Shown: one piece after another, positions 1-9,615 of the stretch
How the letters are laid out: every line of letters starts with the position of its first letter
Numbering within the stretch: the stretch's first letter is position 1
NCBI GenBank assembly: GCA_013350335.1
Contig: CM023540.1
Coordinates: forward strand, 62,617,195-62,681,194
DNA length: 64,000 bases
From: Chimonanthus salicifolius
Taxonomy: Eukaryota; Streptophyta; Magnoliopsida; Laurales; Calycanthaceae
Reading direction: 5' to 3'
Notes under the pieces: generated by a model
Database searches by the model: none
Told to the model about the DNA's origin: nothing
The model's input: only the letters and a program-made list of their open reading frames with translations
Program-made: the position numbers and the translations under genes

Positions 1-321
1 GGTGAGTGAGTAATTAACCATGGAGAAAAGGTAGTGGCAAAACCGTAAATAATGGCTAAAATGAAGAACTCCATGGGAGATGATCATGAGTTTAGGGATT
101 CTAAGTACTAGCATTATGTAGGGTTAAATAAAGCCTAGGAGGCTGATTTTAGACTCATGTACTTAAAATATATAATGGATTAAATGGGACCCGCAAAACC
201 TAAATAGTGACCGATTTTCATATGGACTTGGAAATGTTTAATGGACTTAGAAATAGTTAAAATATGGACTGATTATGTGTATGTAATAAGGTATTGGATA
301 TAGCGAGCGGTACGCGTATCG
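1..321 (+). mobile_element. LTR B, left visible part (plus strand), interrupted by element A
   Basis: This is the interior of a plus-strand gypsy LTR that begins before the window. It matches the reverse complement of the minus-strand LTRs (for example around 18640-18900), including a GTAATAAGGTA block at 281-297. It stops at 321, where element A begins, and resumes at 8450. No coding content is visible. Confidence 0.85.
317..321. repeat. Target-site duplication of element A (left copy)
   Basis: TATCG at 317-321 lies directly before the TGTAAC start of element A and recurs at 8450-8454 directly after its TTACA end. Removing A plus one copy rejoins LTR B, whose sequence then reads through as in related LTRs. 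A 5-bp duplication is normal for Ty3/gypsy integrase. Confidence 0.93.
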
Positions 322-2036
322 TGTAACACCCCGATTTCTCAATGATGTGGATAATTACGAAAATGCCCCTGGATTGGTAAATTTAATGATGTGATGTTGA
401 ATAAGGAAATAGTGGGGCCCATTGCTCAAACTAAGATCCTATGAACATATTATAATGGTCAAATTTTAATGGATGGGTAATGTACATCAAATTGGGTCAA
501 AATGGTTAATTGGGTCAAAGAATTCTCAATGATTGGAATAATTACGAAAATGCCCCTCGTTTGTTAAATTAAATGTTTGTAATATTAAATAAGGAAAAGG
601 TGGGGCCCATTGCTCAAATTAAGATCCTATGAACACATTATAAATGTCAAATTTGATTGGATGGGTAATGTACATCAATTGGGTCAAAAATGGCTAAATG
701 GGTCAAAGGGCCCAAATGGAACCCAACGGGTCTTAATGGATTATTTGACGGTTGTGTGAGCTTAAATTAAATGGGGTTAAGCTGATTTGATTGGAAATCA
801 AGAGGAGTAAAAATGGGTAGGCCTGATGCACATGTGAAAACCAAGTATAAATGACCAAAATACCCATAATTGGGTCATGGAGTCAAAAACGGGTCAAGGA
901 GCTAAAGGGGGACCCAACGGGTCGGGTTGATTTGTTGACCACAACCAACCGTGTGGGCCCACAAATGAGTTCAATGGTGAGTTAAATCAGGTTAAGTGGA
1001 ACTGATTTTATTTAATTTGAATTAAGAATGAGTTGACTCAAATGCATTAAATGATTGCCAATTAATGAGGTGAGTTGGACATATGAGTTGAGTGAGTCAA
1101 AATGGAAATCAAATGGGCTGTAAATTCAGTGAGTGAAGTGGAATATGAGGAGGTGTTTTGATTTCAAACAAACCAAAACAAGTCCCACATTGGGGACCTG
1201 TTATGGTGGTCTCCATGCAAAGTCTTAAATGCATTTATGTAAATGAGATAAGATGCATGGGCTTACATGAAGGGTTGCAACGTTTGGCACCAAGGGGTGC
1301 CTTGGATGGCACCCAATACCTCCTTAGTTTTATCAAAAGATTAATGAGGAGTTATGAGATGCTTTGGGCTGTTAAACAAAGACAACAAAGACATCATATG
1401 GCCGAATTTCACTTTGCAAACACCTTAGAAATCCATCCCTCCCCCTCTCAAGAACATCATCTTCTTGGCTGAACCAGTTGCTGGTGTTTCACCAGTAGAT
1501 CAAGCATAAACCAGCAAAGGAAGGAAGGCAAAGAAAGATAGGAAGTAAGGAGCAAAGGCAAAAGGAAAAACTTGGAAAATTTGGTAAGTATTTCCATGGA
1601 TTTTGTTTAAAAAGATGGGACAAATGGAACATGTCTTGGGCCATGGGTATGGCCGAATCCATCATGGATTAGAAGTAAAGATTAAAAGCAAGGAACTTTA
1701 GTAAGTTTTTACATAAGTGCTTGGTTTATTAAAGAGCTTGAAATTGTAAATTTGGATGACATATTTTGGTCATGTATGGCTGAATATGTCATGGGTCTAA
1801 ACCTGAGATTAGATGGCTTAAAAGGATAAGAAATTATGCCATTGGGTTCGGCCAGCTTGGTTGGCCGAACGCCATGAAAAATGTGGATTTGATTTGATGA
1901 TCTTAAGGGTTGGGCTTTGGGTAGTCCGGACTTAGCTTGCGTCGTGGCACCTCCCGCTCTTGTTCACTCTATGTTTCTTTCAAAAGAAATTTTTAGACTC
2001 TGATTTTCGGAAGGGTGAAAAGGGCGGGGCGTTACA
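322..2036 (+). repeat. 5' LTR of element A (internally deleted)
   Basis: It begins TGTAACACCCCG and ends GGGGCGTTACA, followed by the PBS. Its first 1.3 kb aligns with the start of the 3' LTR at 4407 with a few per cent differences. A GTAAGT splice-donor consensus lies at 1584. After one or two hairpin copies (about 1845-1875) it jumps to the terminal 100 bp of the LTR, so the hairpin array, the 90-bp repeats and the splice acceptor of the 3' LTR are missing. Confidence 0.93.
336..710 (+). repeat. Tandem duplication of about 187 bp at the start of the A LTR
   Basis: Units 336-522 and 523-710 both begin TTCTCAATGAT and share the blocks GTGGGGCCCATTGCTCAAA and AAGATCCTATGAACA. The same duplication is in the 3' LTR (4421-4608 and from 4609). 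The related LTR K has one unit (about 57045-56850, minus strand), so the duplication is specific to the A lineage and predates this insertion. Being at the LTR start, it lies in U3. Confidence 0.88.
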
Positions 2037-2038
2037 GT

Positions 2039-2050
2039 TGGTATCAGAGC
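2039..2050 (+). other. Primer-binding site, tRNA-iMet type (element A)
   Basis: TGGTATCAGAGC, two bases after the 5' LTR end, is complementary to the 3' end of plant initiator tRNA-Met, the usual primer of this retroelement group. Confidence 0.95.
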
Positions 2051-2590
2051 GAAATGGGAAGTTGAATCATCGAAGCAAGATTAAGACAGTTTCATGTCTC
2101 ACTGACAAATAAGAATCCCAACTGACCGACTCTTCGGAGTCCGCTGACAGGGGGCCGGATTAATTTACTTCGAGTGACTCAGACTGAATAATCAATCTGA
2201 GAACGACAATGAAAGATAGCAAAGTAAAGTACAGTCATCATAACTAGACATATCAAACGTAGCAAAGTAAGATGTACTCCCCTGATATCCCCATTGAGAA
2301 ACAAACAACTGGAATTTAGAGATTTCCCCAGAAACAAAAGGAAACAAAGAGTGATGATTTGGTAAAATCCCCAAACTGAGAAGTGATACATAATACTTAG
2401 GGAGGTTTTCCCCGAGAACAGCAGAACATCAGGATTTTCTCAAATTGAGAAATGATACTCGATATATAGGAAGTTTCCTCAAAAGCAAAGAAATACAAAG
2501 AGTGCTGATTTGGCAATTTCCTCAAATTATGAATAACACAAAACTTTACTTGGAAGCTAAGTCAACTGATGTTTCCACGACTTAGGAAAA
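2051..2590 (+). other. Untranslated leader of element A, with a conserved block
   Basis: There is no coding content. A stretch of about 95 nt at 2078-2173 (TTAAGAC...GTCTCACTGAC...AAGAATCCCAACTGACCGACTC...GGGGGCCGGATTAATTTAC) is strongly conserved in the leaders of J (51270-51362) and M (32758-32850, minus strand) although flanking sequence has diverged. After it come two or three imperfect units of about 110 nt rich in TTTCCC/AAATTGAGAAA segments (2290-2560). A conserved noncoding block between PBS and gag suggests a dimerisation or packaging signal; this is inference. Confidence 0.7.
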
Positions 2591-3128
2591 ATGTCTCCAA
2601 AGGAAGAAGAACATAACGGAGAGGGTCGGAATGGTTCAAACATTCCTGAAGTACCTCCTGAATTACGGAACCTAGTACAGGCAGTGGTCACTTCCGTTCT
2701 ACAACAACTCGTGAGCGGAAATGGAGACACAAACCCAAATAAAACACATGACCAAAAAGGTCGGGGTCGGAGAAATACTTTTTGCTCTCGCAAAAGACTC
2801 AGACCCTACTTATGGAGATCTTCAGCCTTTACTGGTTTCACTGGAAGTTCCTGTTTCTAGTGTGGTCGACCAGGCCTTTTCAAAAGAGAGTGTCCACAGA
2901 ATGTTAGATCTCCTAGTACCTGCTTCCAATGTGATCAGTCGGGTCATTTCAAAAGAGTGTGTCCGCAGAATAGTGAATCTCTCGGCAGGGCCATTATAAA
3001 AGAGAGTGTCCACAGAAGGGTAGATCTCCTAGCACCTGTTTCCATTGTGGTCGGCAGGGCCATTTCAAAAAAGTTTGTCCGCTGAATGATGGATCTCCTC
3101 ACTTCAGGAGTTCTCCCTTTAGTCTGGC
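2591..3128 (+). pseudogene. gag remnant with tandem CCHC zinc knuckles (element A)
   Basis: The ATG at 2591 opens a frame matching the gag N-terminus of J and M (acidic start, then PPEL..LVQAVVTSVLQQ). The central capsid-like part, about 200 residues in M, is missing, and the sequence runs into zinc-knuckle units. Four knuckle-like units follow: about 2850 (second Cys preceded by a TAG), about 2920 (CFQCDQSGHFKRVCPQN, complete CX2CX4HX4C), about 2983 (partial) and about 3035 (CFHCGRQGHFKKVCPLN, complete). They are not all in one frame. Intact relatives in this window have one knuckle. A condensed gag of N-terminus plus nucleic-acid-binding knuckles could be a leftover or could once have bound RNA; frameshifts argue against function now. 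Confidence 0.75.
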
Positions 3129-3369
3129 TCAACAAGCTCAGTCACAAGGATCTGATCGACTAAATACTCTGACTTCTCCCCCAGAGACAGTGGAACATGA
3201 GGTAATTCAAGGTATGGCAGTAAAATGTAGTTTGTATATTTATGCGCTATTTTGATATACTGCCTTCGCATCTGTTACTAGCATCGTAGTACAACAAATG
3301 CCACTACACTTATTATAGTATTTCTTATTGATAAACGATGACGACTATTGGAGGATATGTAGATTCAAC
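3129..3369 (+). other. Post-gag remnant of element A
   Basis: Up to about 3250 the sequence resembles the region between knuckle and protease (acidic stretch, then a VIQGMAV-like segment near 3200). It breaks off before the DSG protease site. Nothing recognisable follows until the minisatellite. Confidence 0.45.
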
Positions 3370-3800
3370 AATTGATATAGTGGCCTCATGGTAAATGTGA
3401 TGGATCTTTGGATGGATGATTATTAACTATGGATAGATAGTATTCACGGGTAGATGAGTTGCTCAATGATTGTTTTTCCATGAATGGATTATACCCTAGG
3501 GGGGTTATATTCATGGATGGTTATTAATCATGATAGATAATACTCATGGTCAGAGTGATACCAATGATGGATGGTTTCCATGAATGGATTATACCCAGAA
3601 GGTGGGTTATATTCATGGACGGATATTAATAATGGATAGCTGATATTCATGAACAGAGTGATACCAAGGGTGGATTGTTTCCATGAATGGATTATACCCA
3701 GAAGGTGGGTTATATTCATGGGTGATTATTAAACAGGGATAGATGACATTTAATGAAAGAAAAATACCCAGGATGGATGTATTTAACCATGGGTGATTAT
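3370..3800 (+). repeat. Minisatellite of about 100 bp inside element A
   Basis: The phrase CCATGAATGGATTATACCC recurs at 3478, 3578 and 3681 (period 100-103 bp), each copy followed by GGGTTATATTCATGG and by GAT.ATTAA.....GGATAGAT. A weaker fourth unit ends near 3800. It replaces the position where pol would be. I see no coding role. Confidence 0.88.
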
Positions 3801-4210
3801 TCCCCTTGTGGTTTGGATTGATGCCGGGTATCGATATCGTGGAAGTTGGAACAAAGGTGTTAGTCACATAGAGACATATGTGCAAAATTTTTGAGATACA
3901 TTTAACGGAAAAGATAAGAGTCTGGTGAAACTTGAATGGGAAGCTATGGACGACTGCCGAGTTAGACTGGTCACCTGACTCTGTAGTTAGCCGATGGAAT
4001 TCTAGGAAGGTGCAACTAAAAACCTAGTTAAAATGGAATCAGAAAAGCTTTGAGCATTGGCTCTCATTGACAGACTACCTCACACAGAGAGTAGATTAAA
4101 GAACGTATTGAGTAGGTATGTATGAAAAATATCATGAGAATAGGTGAAGTGAAACAAAGTAGATTAATCTACGTAAGATCACAAATGGCTCACGAGAAAA
4201 AGATATAACG
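3801..4210 (+). other. Unassigned internal sequence of element A
   Basis: No frame or domain is recognised. A short segment at about 3950-4010 (GACTGCCGA...TAGCCGATGGAATTC) resembles 36885-36920 in the leader of G, so it is probably retroelement noncoding sequence. Confidence 0.5.
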
Positions 4211-4346
4211 TGAGACAGAACAAAAGGTGTTACAGAACCAAGGGATTCATTTTGTCAAAATGGTGTGGACCGACATGGTAATGAAAAAGCCACTTGGAAA
4301 CTTGAAATCGGAAATGAGAATAGCTCACTCTAAGCTTTATATGTAA
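4211..4346 (+). pseudogene. Chromodomain remnant of element A
   Basis: The translation reads ETEQKVLQNQGIHFVKMVW, matching the start of the chromodomain-like tail of M, H, D and K. A 1-nt deletion after the TGG codon near 4265 shifts the rest (RHGNE.ATW..E.EM...H in relatives) out of frame. It shows that A descends from a chromodomain-bearing element by loss of about 3.5 kb of pol. Confidence 0.8.
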
Positions 4347-4384
4347 ATCGTTTGGAACCCTACTTCACTCGATTTTCGGGACGA

Positions 4385-4406
4385 AAATTTTAAAAGAGGG
4401 TTACAT
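4385..4406 (+). other. Polypurine tract of element A
   Basis: AAATTTTAAAAGAGGGTTACAT directly before the 3' LTR; AAAAGAGG is the likely plus-strand primer. The same motif precedes the 3' LTRs of M, D, H and K. Confidence 0.85.
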
Positions 4407-5804
4407 TGTAACACCCTGATTTCTCAATGATGTGGATAATTACAAAAATGCCCCTGGATTGGTAAATTGAATGGTTGTGATGATGAATAAGGAAATAGTG
4501 GGGCCCATTGCTCAAACTAAGATCCTATGAACATATTATAAGGGTCAAATTTTAATGGATGGGTAATGTACATCAAATTGGGTCAAAATGGTTAATTGGA
4601 TCAAAGAATTCTCAATGATTGGAATAATTACGAAAATGCCCTGGTTTGTTAAATTAAATGTTTGTAATGTTAAATAAGGAAAAGGTGGGGCCCATTGCTC
4701 AAATTAAGATCCTATGAACACATTATAAATGTCAAATTTGATTGGATGGGTAACGTGCATCAATTGGGTCAAAAATGGCTAAATGGGTCAAAGGCCCCAA
4801 TTGGGACCCAACGGGTCTTAATGGATTATTTGACCGTTGTGTGAGATTAAATTAAATGGGATTAAGATGATTTGATTGAAAATCAAGTGGAGTAAAAATG
4901 GGTAGGCCTGATGCACATGTGAAAACCAAGTACAAATGACCAAAATACCCATAATTGGGTCAAGGAGTCAAAAACGGATCAAGGAGCTAAAGGGGGACCC
5001 AACGGGTCGGGTCGACTTTGTTGACCACAAGCCAACCGTGTGGGCCCACAAATGAGTTCAATGGTGAGTTAAATCAGGTTAAGTGGAACTGATTTTATTT
5101 AATTTGAATTAAGAATGAGTTGACTCAAATGCATTAAATGATTGCCAATTAATGAGGTGAGTTGGACATGTGAGTTGAGTGAGTCAAAATGGAAATCAAA
5201 TGGGCTGTAAATTCAGTGAATTAAGTGGAATATGAGGTGTTTTGATCTCAAACAAACCAAAACAAGTCCCACACGTTGGGGACTTGTTATGGTGGTCTCC
5301 ATGCAAAGTCTTAAATGCATTTATGTAAATGAGATAAGATGCATGGGCTTACATGAAGGGTTGCAACGTTTGGCACCAAGGGGTGCCTTGGATGGCACCC
5401 AATACCTCCTTAGTTTTATCAAAAGATTAATGAGGAGTTATGAGATGCTTTGGGCTGTTAAACAAAGACAACAAACACATCATATGGCCGAATTTCACTT
5501 TGCAAACACCTTAGAAATCCATCCCTCTCCCCCTCTCAAGAACATCATCTTCTTGGCTGAACCAGCTGTTGGTGTTTCACCAGTAGATCAAGCATAAACC
5601 AGCAAAGGAAGGAAGGGAAAAAAAGATAGGAAGTAAGGAGCAAAGGCAAAAGGAAAAACTTGGAAAATTTGGTAAGTATTTCCATGGATTTTGTTTAAAA
5701 AGATGGGACAAATGGAACATGTCTTGGGCCATGGGTATGGCCGAATCCATCATGGATTAGACCTTGGATGGTATTTCATAAGTAAGATGGGAATTTGATC
5801 ATAG

Positions 5805-7190
5805 GGTTCGGCCATTAGGGATGGCCGAACCCCATGAAAAGAATGGGTTAAATTGAATGGTTTTTGTAGGACAAAACCATGGATTGTTTTGGATGTTTTG
5901 TTGGATTTAAAATGCATGTTTTTAAAGAGGGTTAAAAACATGGATTTGGATGTCATGAAGGACTGAAGGTATCATGGGTCTAAACCTTGGGAATTAAATG
6001 ATGAAATGGATCATTGGGATCAGCCATCTTGGATGGCCGAACCCCATGAAATGATGTTGGAATTTTGATGGTTTATTTTGTAACTTAAAATTATGCAAAT
6101 GAGTTACTGTTTTGGGAGATTAATTTAGACATAAGATGAATGTCTAAGAAGTTCAAACCAAAGGCCATAGGGTTCGGCCAATGAACATGGCCGAACCCCA
6201 TGAAATCATATGAAATGTATGGTCATTTGGATTGAGTTTTTATAAAGTGGAAATCATGCACAGTGATGGACAGATTTGGATGGCTTTGAGAGGTAAAATC
6301 CCGGTAATATTATACTGATTATTACATGTTTAAATGAGATCAAAAACATGTTTATGAGGACCAAGTCATGGACATAGGGTTCGGCCACCTTGAATGGCCG
6401 AACCCCATGAAAGAAATTGATGATTGTTATGAATTTGGAGAGTTAGAAACCATGCAATATCATGGGGTTTCTATGGGATTTTAAATAGAAATATGTTTGC
6501 TGTTTTTATGGCTAAGATGCATGATAAATTATGTAAGATCATTAGAAGAATTGTATCCAAAGAACCATGAGGTTCGGCCATGTGAATGGCCGAACCCCAT
6601 GGGTTGCTTTATGGTTTTTATTTGATTTACTTGGGTTATGGTTACTGATTTGGGTCAGCCTTTGGATGGAATAACCATGTATTGATCATGGTTGAAATAG
6701 CATGTTAAAACCATGAGTAATCATGGAGATTATTGAGCCAAGGGAACCATTGGGTTTGGCCATGTATAGGGCCGAACCCCATGGACCATTGCATGGGTTA
6801 AATAGGCTAAGTTTATGAGTAGTAATTGTTAATGGTTCCATGTTGATTTAAAAGGTTTAAAATATCCTAATGGAGAACCATTTGGTGATGGATAAAATGG
6901 ATTACAAGGTTCGGCCATGTATAGGGCTGAACCTCAAAAAATGATAATGGTTTTGATATAGCTTAGCCTAGTGGCAAAGCTGTAAATGCGGATGATAATG
7001 TAAATATGGATAGATAAAGTTTAAAAGGACATGAAAGAAGGATTAAACCAAGGTGGTATGGTTCGGCCATGGTGTATGGCCGAACCCTACCAAGACATGA
7101 TTAAAGAGTTAAGTGTTTAGGAATTGATCAAATGAAAAAGGAAGATTAAATCCTAAGTTGGTGATGTTCGGCCATGGGTATGGCCGAACC
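5805..7190 (+). repeat. Array of nine hairpins in the A 3' LTR
   Basis: Copies start at 5805, 6017, 6171, 6378, 6571, 6753, 6908, 7060 and 7165. The first is perfect: GGTTCGGCCAT, 5-nt loop, ATGGCCGAACC (5805-5831). Several extend outward, as the sequence after the right arm is usually CCCATG. Start-to-start spacing is 105-212 bp. Sequence between copies is much more diverged than the arms. Arms match each other by base pairing even where one side has changed less well in other copies. Confidence 0.93.
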
Positions 7191-7513
7191 CCACAAGATG
7201 TTTTTGGGTCTTAGATGTGAATGAATAAAGGATAGTATGATTTACTTATTGTTATATGGTCAAGGTAATGGAAGTGAACGGCGTGCAAGTCGTGACCGGG
7301 TGACGCTAAAGAAAGAACGAACACTGAAGTGAATCTTCAGTAGGTTTCCTACCTACTTTTAACCACAATTATGATTTGGTTTTATTATGTTTTTATGAGA
7401 TATGTTGTATTTGATATTATGTTTCAAATATGGTTTTGAATGATGAGATATGTATTTACAAATGACATACATGTACATTGACATCTCATGCATGGCATGG
7501 GGTGATGATTATG

Positions 7514-7740
7514 GATTACCTTGACTTGAGAGTCCCAATGAAAGAACACTGTGAAACAGCTCAATGATGAAATGCCTTTCCACAGGTAACGAGGATTACT
7601 GTGGATTACCATATCATGTGAGTCCCAATGAAAGAATACTGTGAAACAACTCAATGATGAAGTGTCTTTCCACAGGTAACGAGGATTACTGTGGATTACC
7701 TTATCATGTGAGTCCCAATGAAAGAATACTGTGAGTCCCA
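7514..7740 (+). repeat. 90-bp direct repeat in the A 3' LTR
   Basis: GATTACC starts at 7514, 7604 and 7694, an exact 90-bp period, each followed by TGAGAGTCCCAATGAAAGAA or a close variant. The third unit is cut short. Other LTR families have a different minisatellite at the same place, between the RY block and the acceptor. Confidence 0.92.
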
Positions 7741-8449
7741 AATGAAAGTGTATTGTGATTTACCTTGACGGTGAGAGTCCCGTCAAGTTATGGCTATGTA
7801 TGTGTGATGGGGTGGGGCTCATTACATATGCTCATTACATATGCACTTACATACATAGCATTGTTTTCAGATGTTTTATTGAAAATCATGTACTATGATA
7901 TATATGCATGTTTTATATGCTAACCATGTGGTAGCCCTGATCGAAAAACCTACTGGGTGCGTTGATCTGACGCCCTAGTTCTGTCCTCAGAAGAGAATGC
8001 AGGTACAAGGAAAGGGAAAGAGAAGGTCGATGACCGGGAGGGGAGCCAAGTCTAAGTGCTTGAATGATGAACAAGATTGCTTAATTACTGTCATTTGAAT
8101 TATATTTTGATGGACATGTAATAAGTTAATACTTGCTATGGTCTGATTAGACTATTAACTATGGATGGTTCTTTACATTAATTATCATGTGAGACCGTTA
8201 CTTGCTATCTTTTCATATTATTTCCGCAGTTAATCTAGTTTTATTCCGCATGTTGTTGCTAGTTCCATGTGTGATTCATATTCATGGTCTAGTCCATGTA
8301 CACATGGGTGGCCAGTTAAGGTTCAGACTTGAGTAGTCTGAACTTAACTCGCAGTCGTGGCGCCGCCCGCTCTCTTTCACTCTGTGTTTCTTTCAAAAGA
8401 AATTTTCAGACTCTGATTTTCGGAAGGGTGGAAAGGGCGGGACGTTACA

Positions 8450-9615
8450 TATCGGTAGCCAGATTGTCAGACAAAACCGTAAAAGGACGCGAGTCGGTAT
8501 TCGGTAGGATTCCTATCTTTTTGTAAGCCGTGGATTGTGTGATGGTTTCTTTGATTTATTTTGGGAATTTTATGGTTTATTATATGATGAATTTTAAGAT
8601 CATGTTTTGTATATCTTATATGGCATAATGTAAGATTATGAATTATATGCCAAGTTATGAATTCTATATTATGACTATGGATTATACATATTACATAGCA
8701 TAATGCATTACATCTCATGCATGGTATAGGCGGGAAAATAAAGGAACCAGAGTCCATGCTCTGTCGGGACGACCGAGAACAGGCATGGGGATAGCCTAAT
8801 AGGCTATAACCGGAGTCCATGCTCCGTCGGGGCGACCGAGAACAGGCATGGGGACACCTTGACGAGGCTTTGCCGTCAAGGGGGATATTTTATGATTGGA
8901 TATATCTTGACGAGCTTTTTTTTCTGTCAAGGGGATATGACATCATGATGGTGGGGATGATTGGTGGGATTCATAACACAGACACCCATGGCATGGCATT
9001 CACTTTATAGTTTCATTATATGATTGTCTACCAGTTTTCATGATATTATTATCCGTATGCTTGTTATCACTAATCCATGTGCTAGCCCTACTTGGAGTCC
9101 TACTGGGCGCGTGGTCTAACGCCCTACTTCTACCCTAGCTGATGACGCAGGAAATGCCGGAGCAGAAGGACGAGACAGGAGCCAAGCTTAGGAGCTTGGG
9201 AGGCAGATTATTTACTTTATTTAAGTTTATTTTAGGAAATGTATTTGAGTAGCCTAGCTTGTTGGAAATGTAATATTTTAGACTTATTGCTATGTTTTGG
9301 ATTTTATTGTAGACATATGATGTTATGTCATTTTAGTAATTAAATGATGAAATCTTCCCTGCTATCTAGAAAAATTGGTAGGATAGTATCTATTATCATT
9401 CCGCATTTAATGTGTTATTCCTCGAGCTTACTTCTACGGGTGAACCATTCTCCGTGGACTCCGTTCCACGCACCCGTAGGGTTGGCCAGTTAAGGGCCGG
9501 GCTTTAGAAGCTCGGACTTAACTCGCGTCGTGACGTCCGCGCCCTTTGTCACTTCTTAATTCAAAAAAAAAAAAATTTAGACTCTGATTTTCGGTGAAAA
9601 GGGGCGGGCGTTACA
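8450..9615 (+). mobile_element. LTR B, right part (plus strand)
   Basis: It continues the LTR broken at 321. Visible: part of the GGTAGGATTCCTAT palindrome (8504-8518), the RY block (8711-8730), two units of the GGAGTCCATGCTC...GGGGCGACCGAGAACAGGCATGGGGA repeat (8750-8880), branch-like CTAAC (9116-9120), CCCTAG (9138) and GACGCAG (9150), and an end of GGGGCGGGCGTTACA. No PBS follows, so this is a 3' or solo LTR. It abuts the middle of LTR C, which suggests insertion into C. Confidence 0.88.

Larger units (their letters stand above)
5672..8002 (+). other. Candidate leader intron inside the A LTR
   Basis: Donor: TTTG followed by GTAAGTATTTCC at 5672, also present in the 5' LTR at 1584. Branch-like CTGAC is at 7967-7971, a pyrimidine-rich stretch ends TCCTCAG at 7990, and AATGCAG ends at 8002. 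Corresponding donor and acceptor pairs occur in LTRs I, K, H, D and E, and single halves in C, C', B, F and M. Conservation of both ends across divergent LTR families supports a real spliceosomal intron of about 1.8-2.3 kb. Splicing itself has not been shown, and the transcription start is inferred. Confidence 0.6.
322..8449 (+). mobile_element. Element A: non-autonomous gypsy LTR retrotransposon, complete with TSD
   Basis: Order: 5' LTR 322-2036, PBS, leader, gag remnant, minisatellite, chromodomain remnant, polypurine tract, 3' LTR 4407-8449, with a TATCG duplication on both sides. The internal region is only 2.37 kb and has no protease, RT, RNase H or integrase core, so A must have been mobilised by proteins from a relative. 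It resembles gag-bearing non-autonomous derivatives. The two LTRs differ greatly in length (1715 and 4043 bp), because the 5' LTR lacks about 2.3 kb present in the 3' LTR. Confidence 0.92.
4407..8449 (+). repeat. 3' LTR of element A (full length, 4043 bp)
   Basis: Starts TGTAACACCC and ends GGGACGTTACA. In order: duplicated U3 unit (4421-4800), splice-donor consensus (5672), nine hairpin copies (5805-7190), a palindrome-like CTTCAGTAGGTTTCCTACCTAC near 7340, the RY block (7482-7501), a 90-bp repeat (7514-7740), a branch site and acceptor (7967-8002), and the conserved terminal block. No coding capacity is supported. Confidence 0.95.

Noticed and set aside
1158..1472. 104-residue frame in the A 5' LTR, repeated at 5232-5597
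   Set aside because: It recurs only because LTRs are duplicated; there is no domain, and the N-termini differ between copies.
2039..2050. tRNA gene at the primer-binding sites
   Set aside because: Only the 12-nt complement of the tRNA 3' end is present, with no cloverleaf sequence around it.
5805..7190. Spaced palindromic repeats as a CRISPR-like array
   Set aside because: Plant retrotransposon LTR context, irregular spacing, related spacers and no associated genes.
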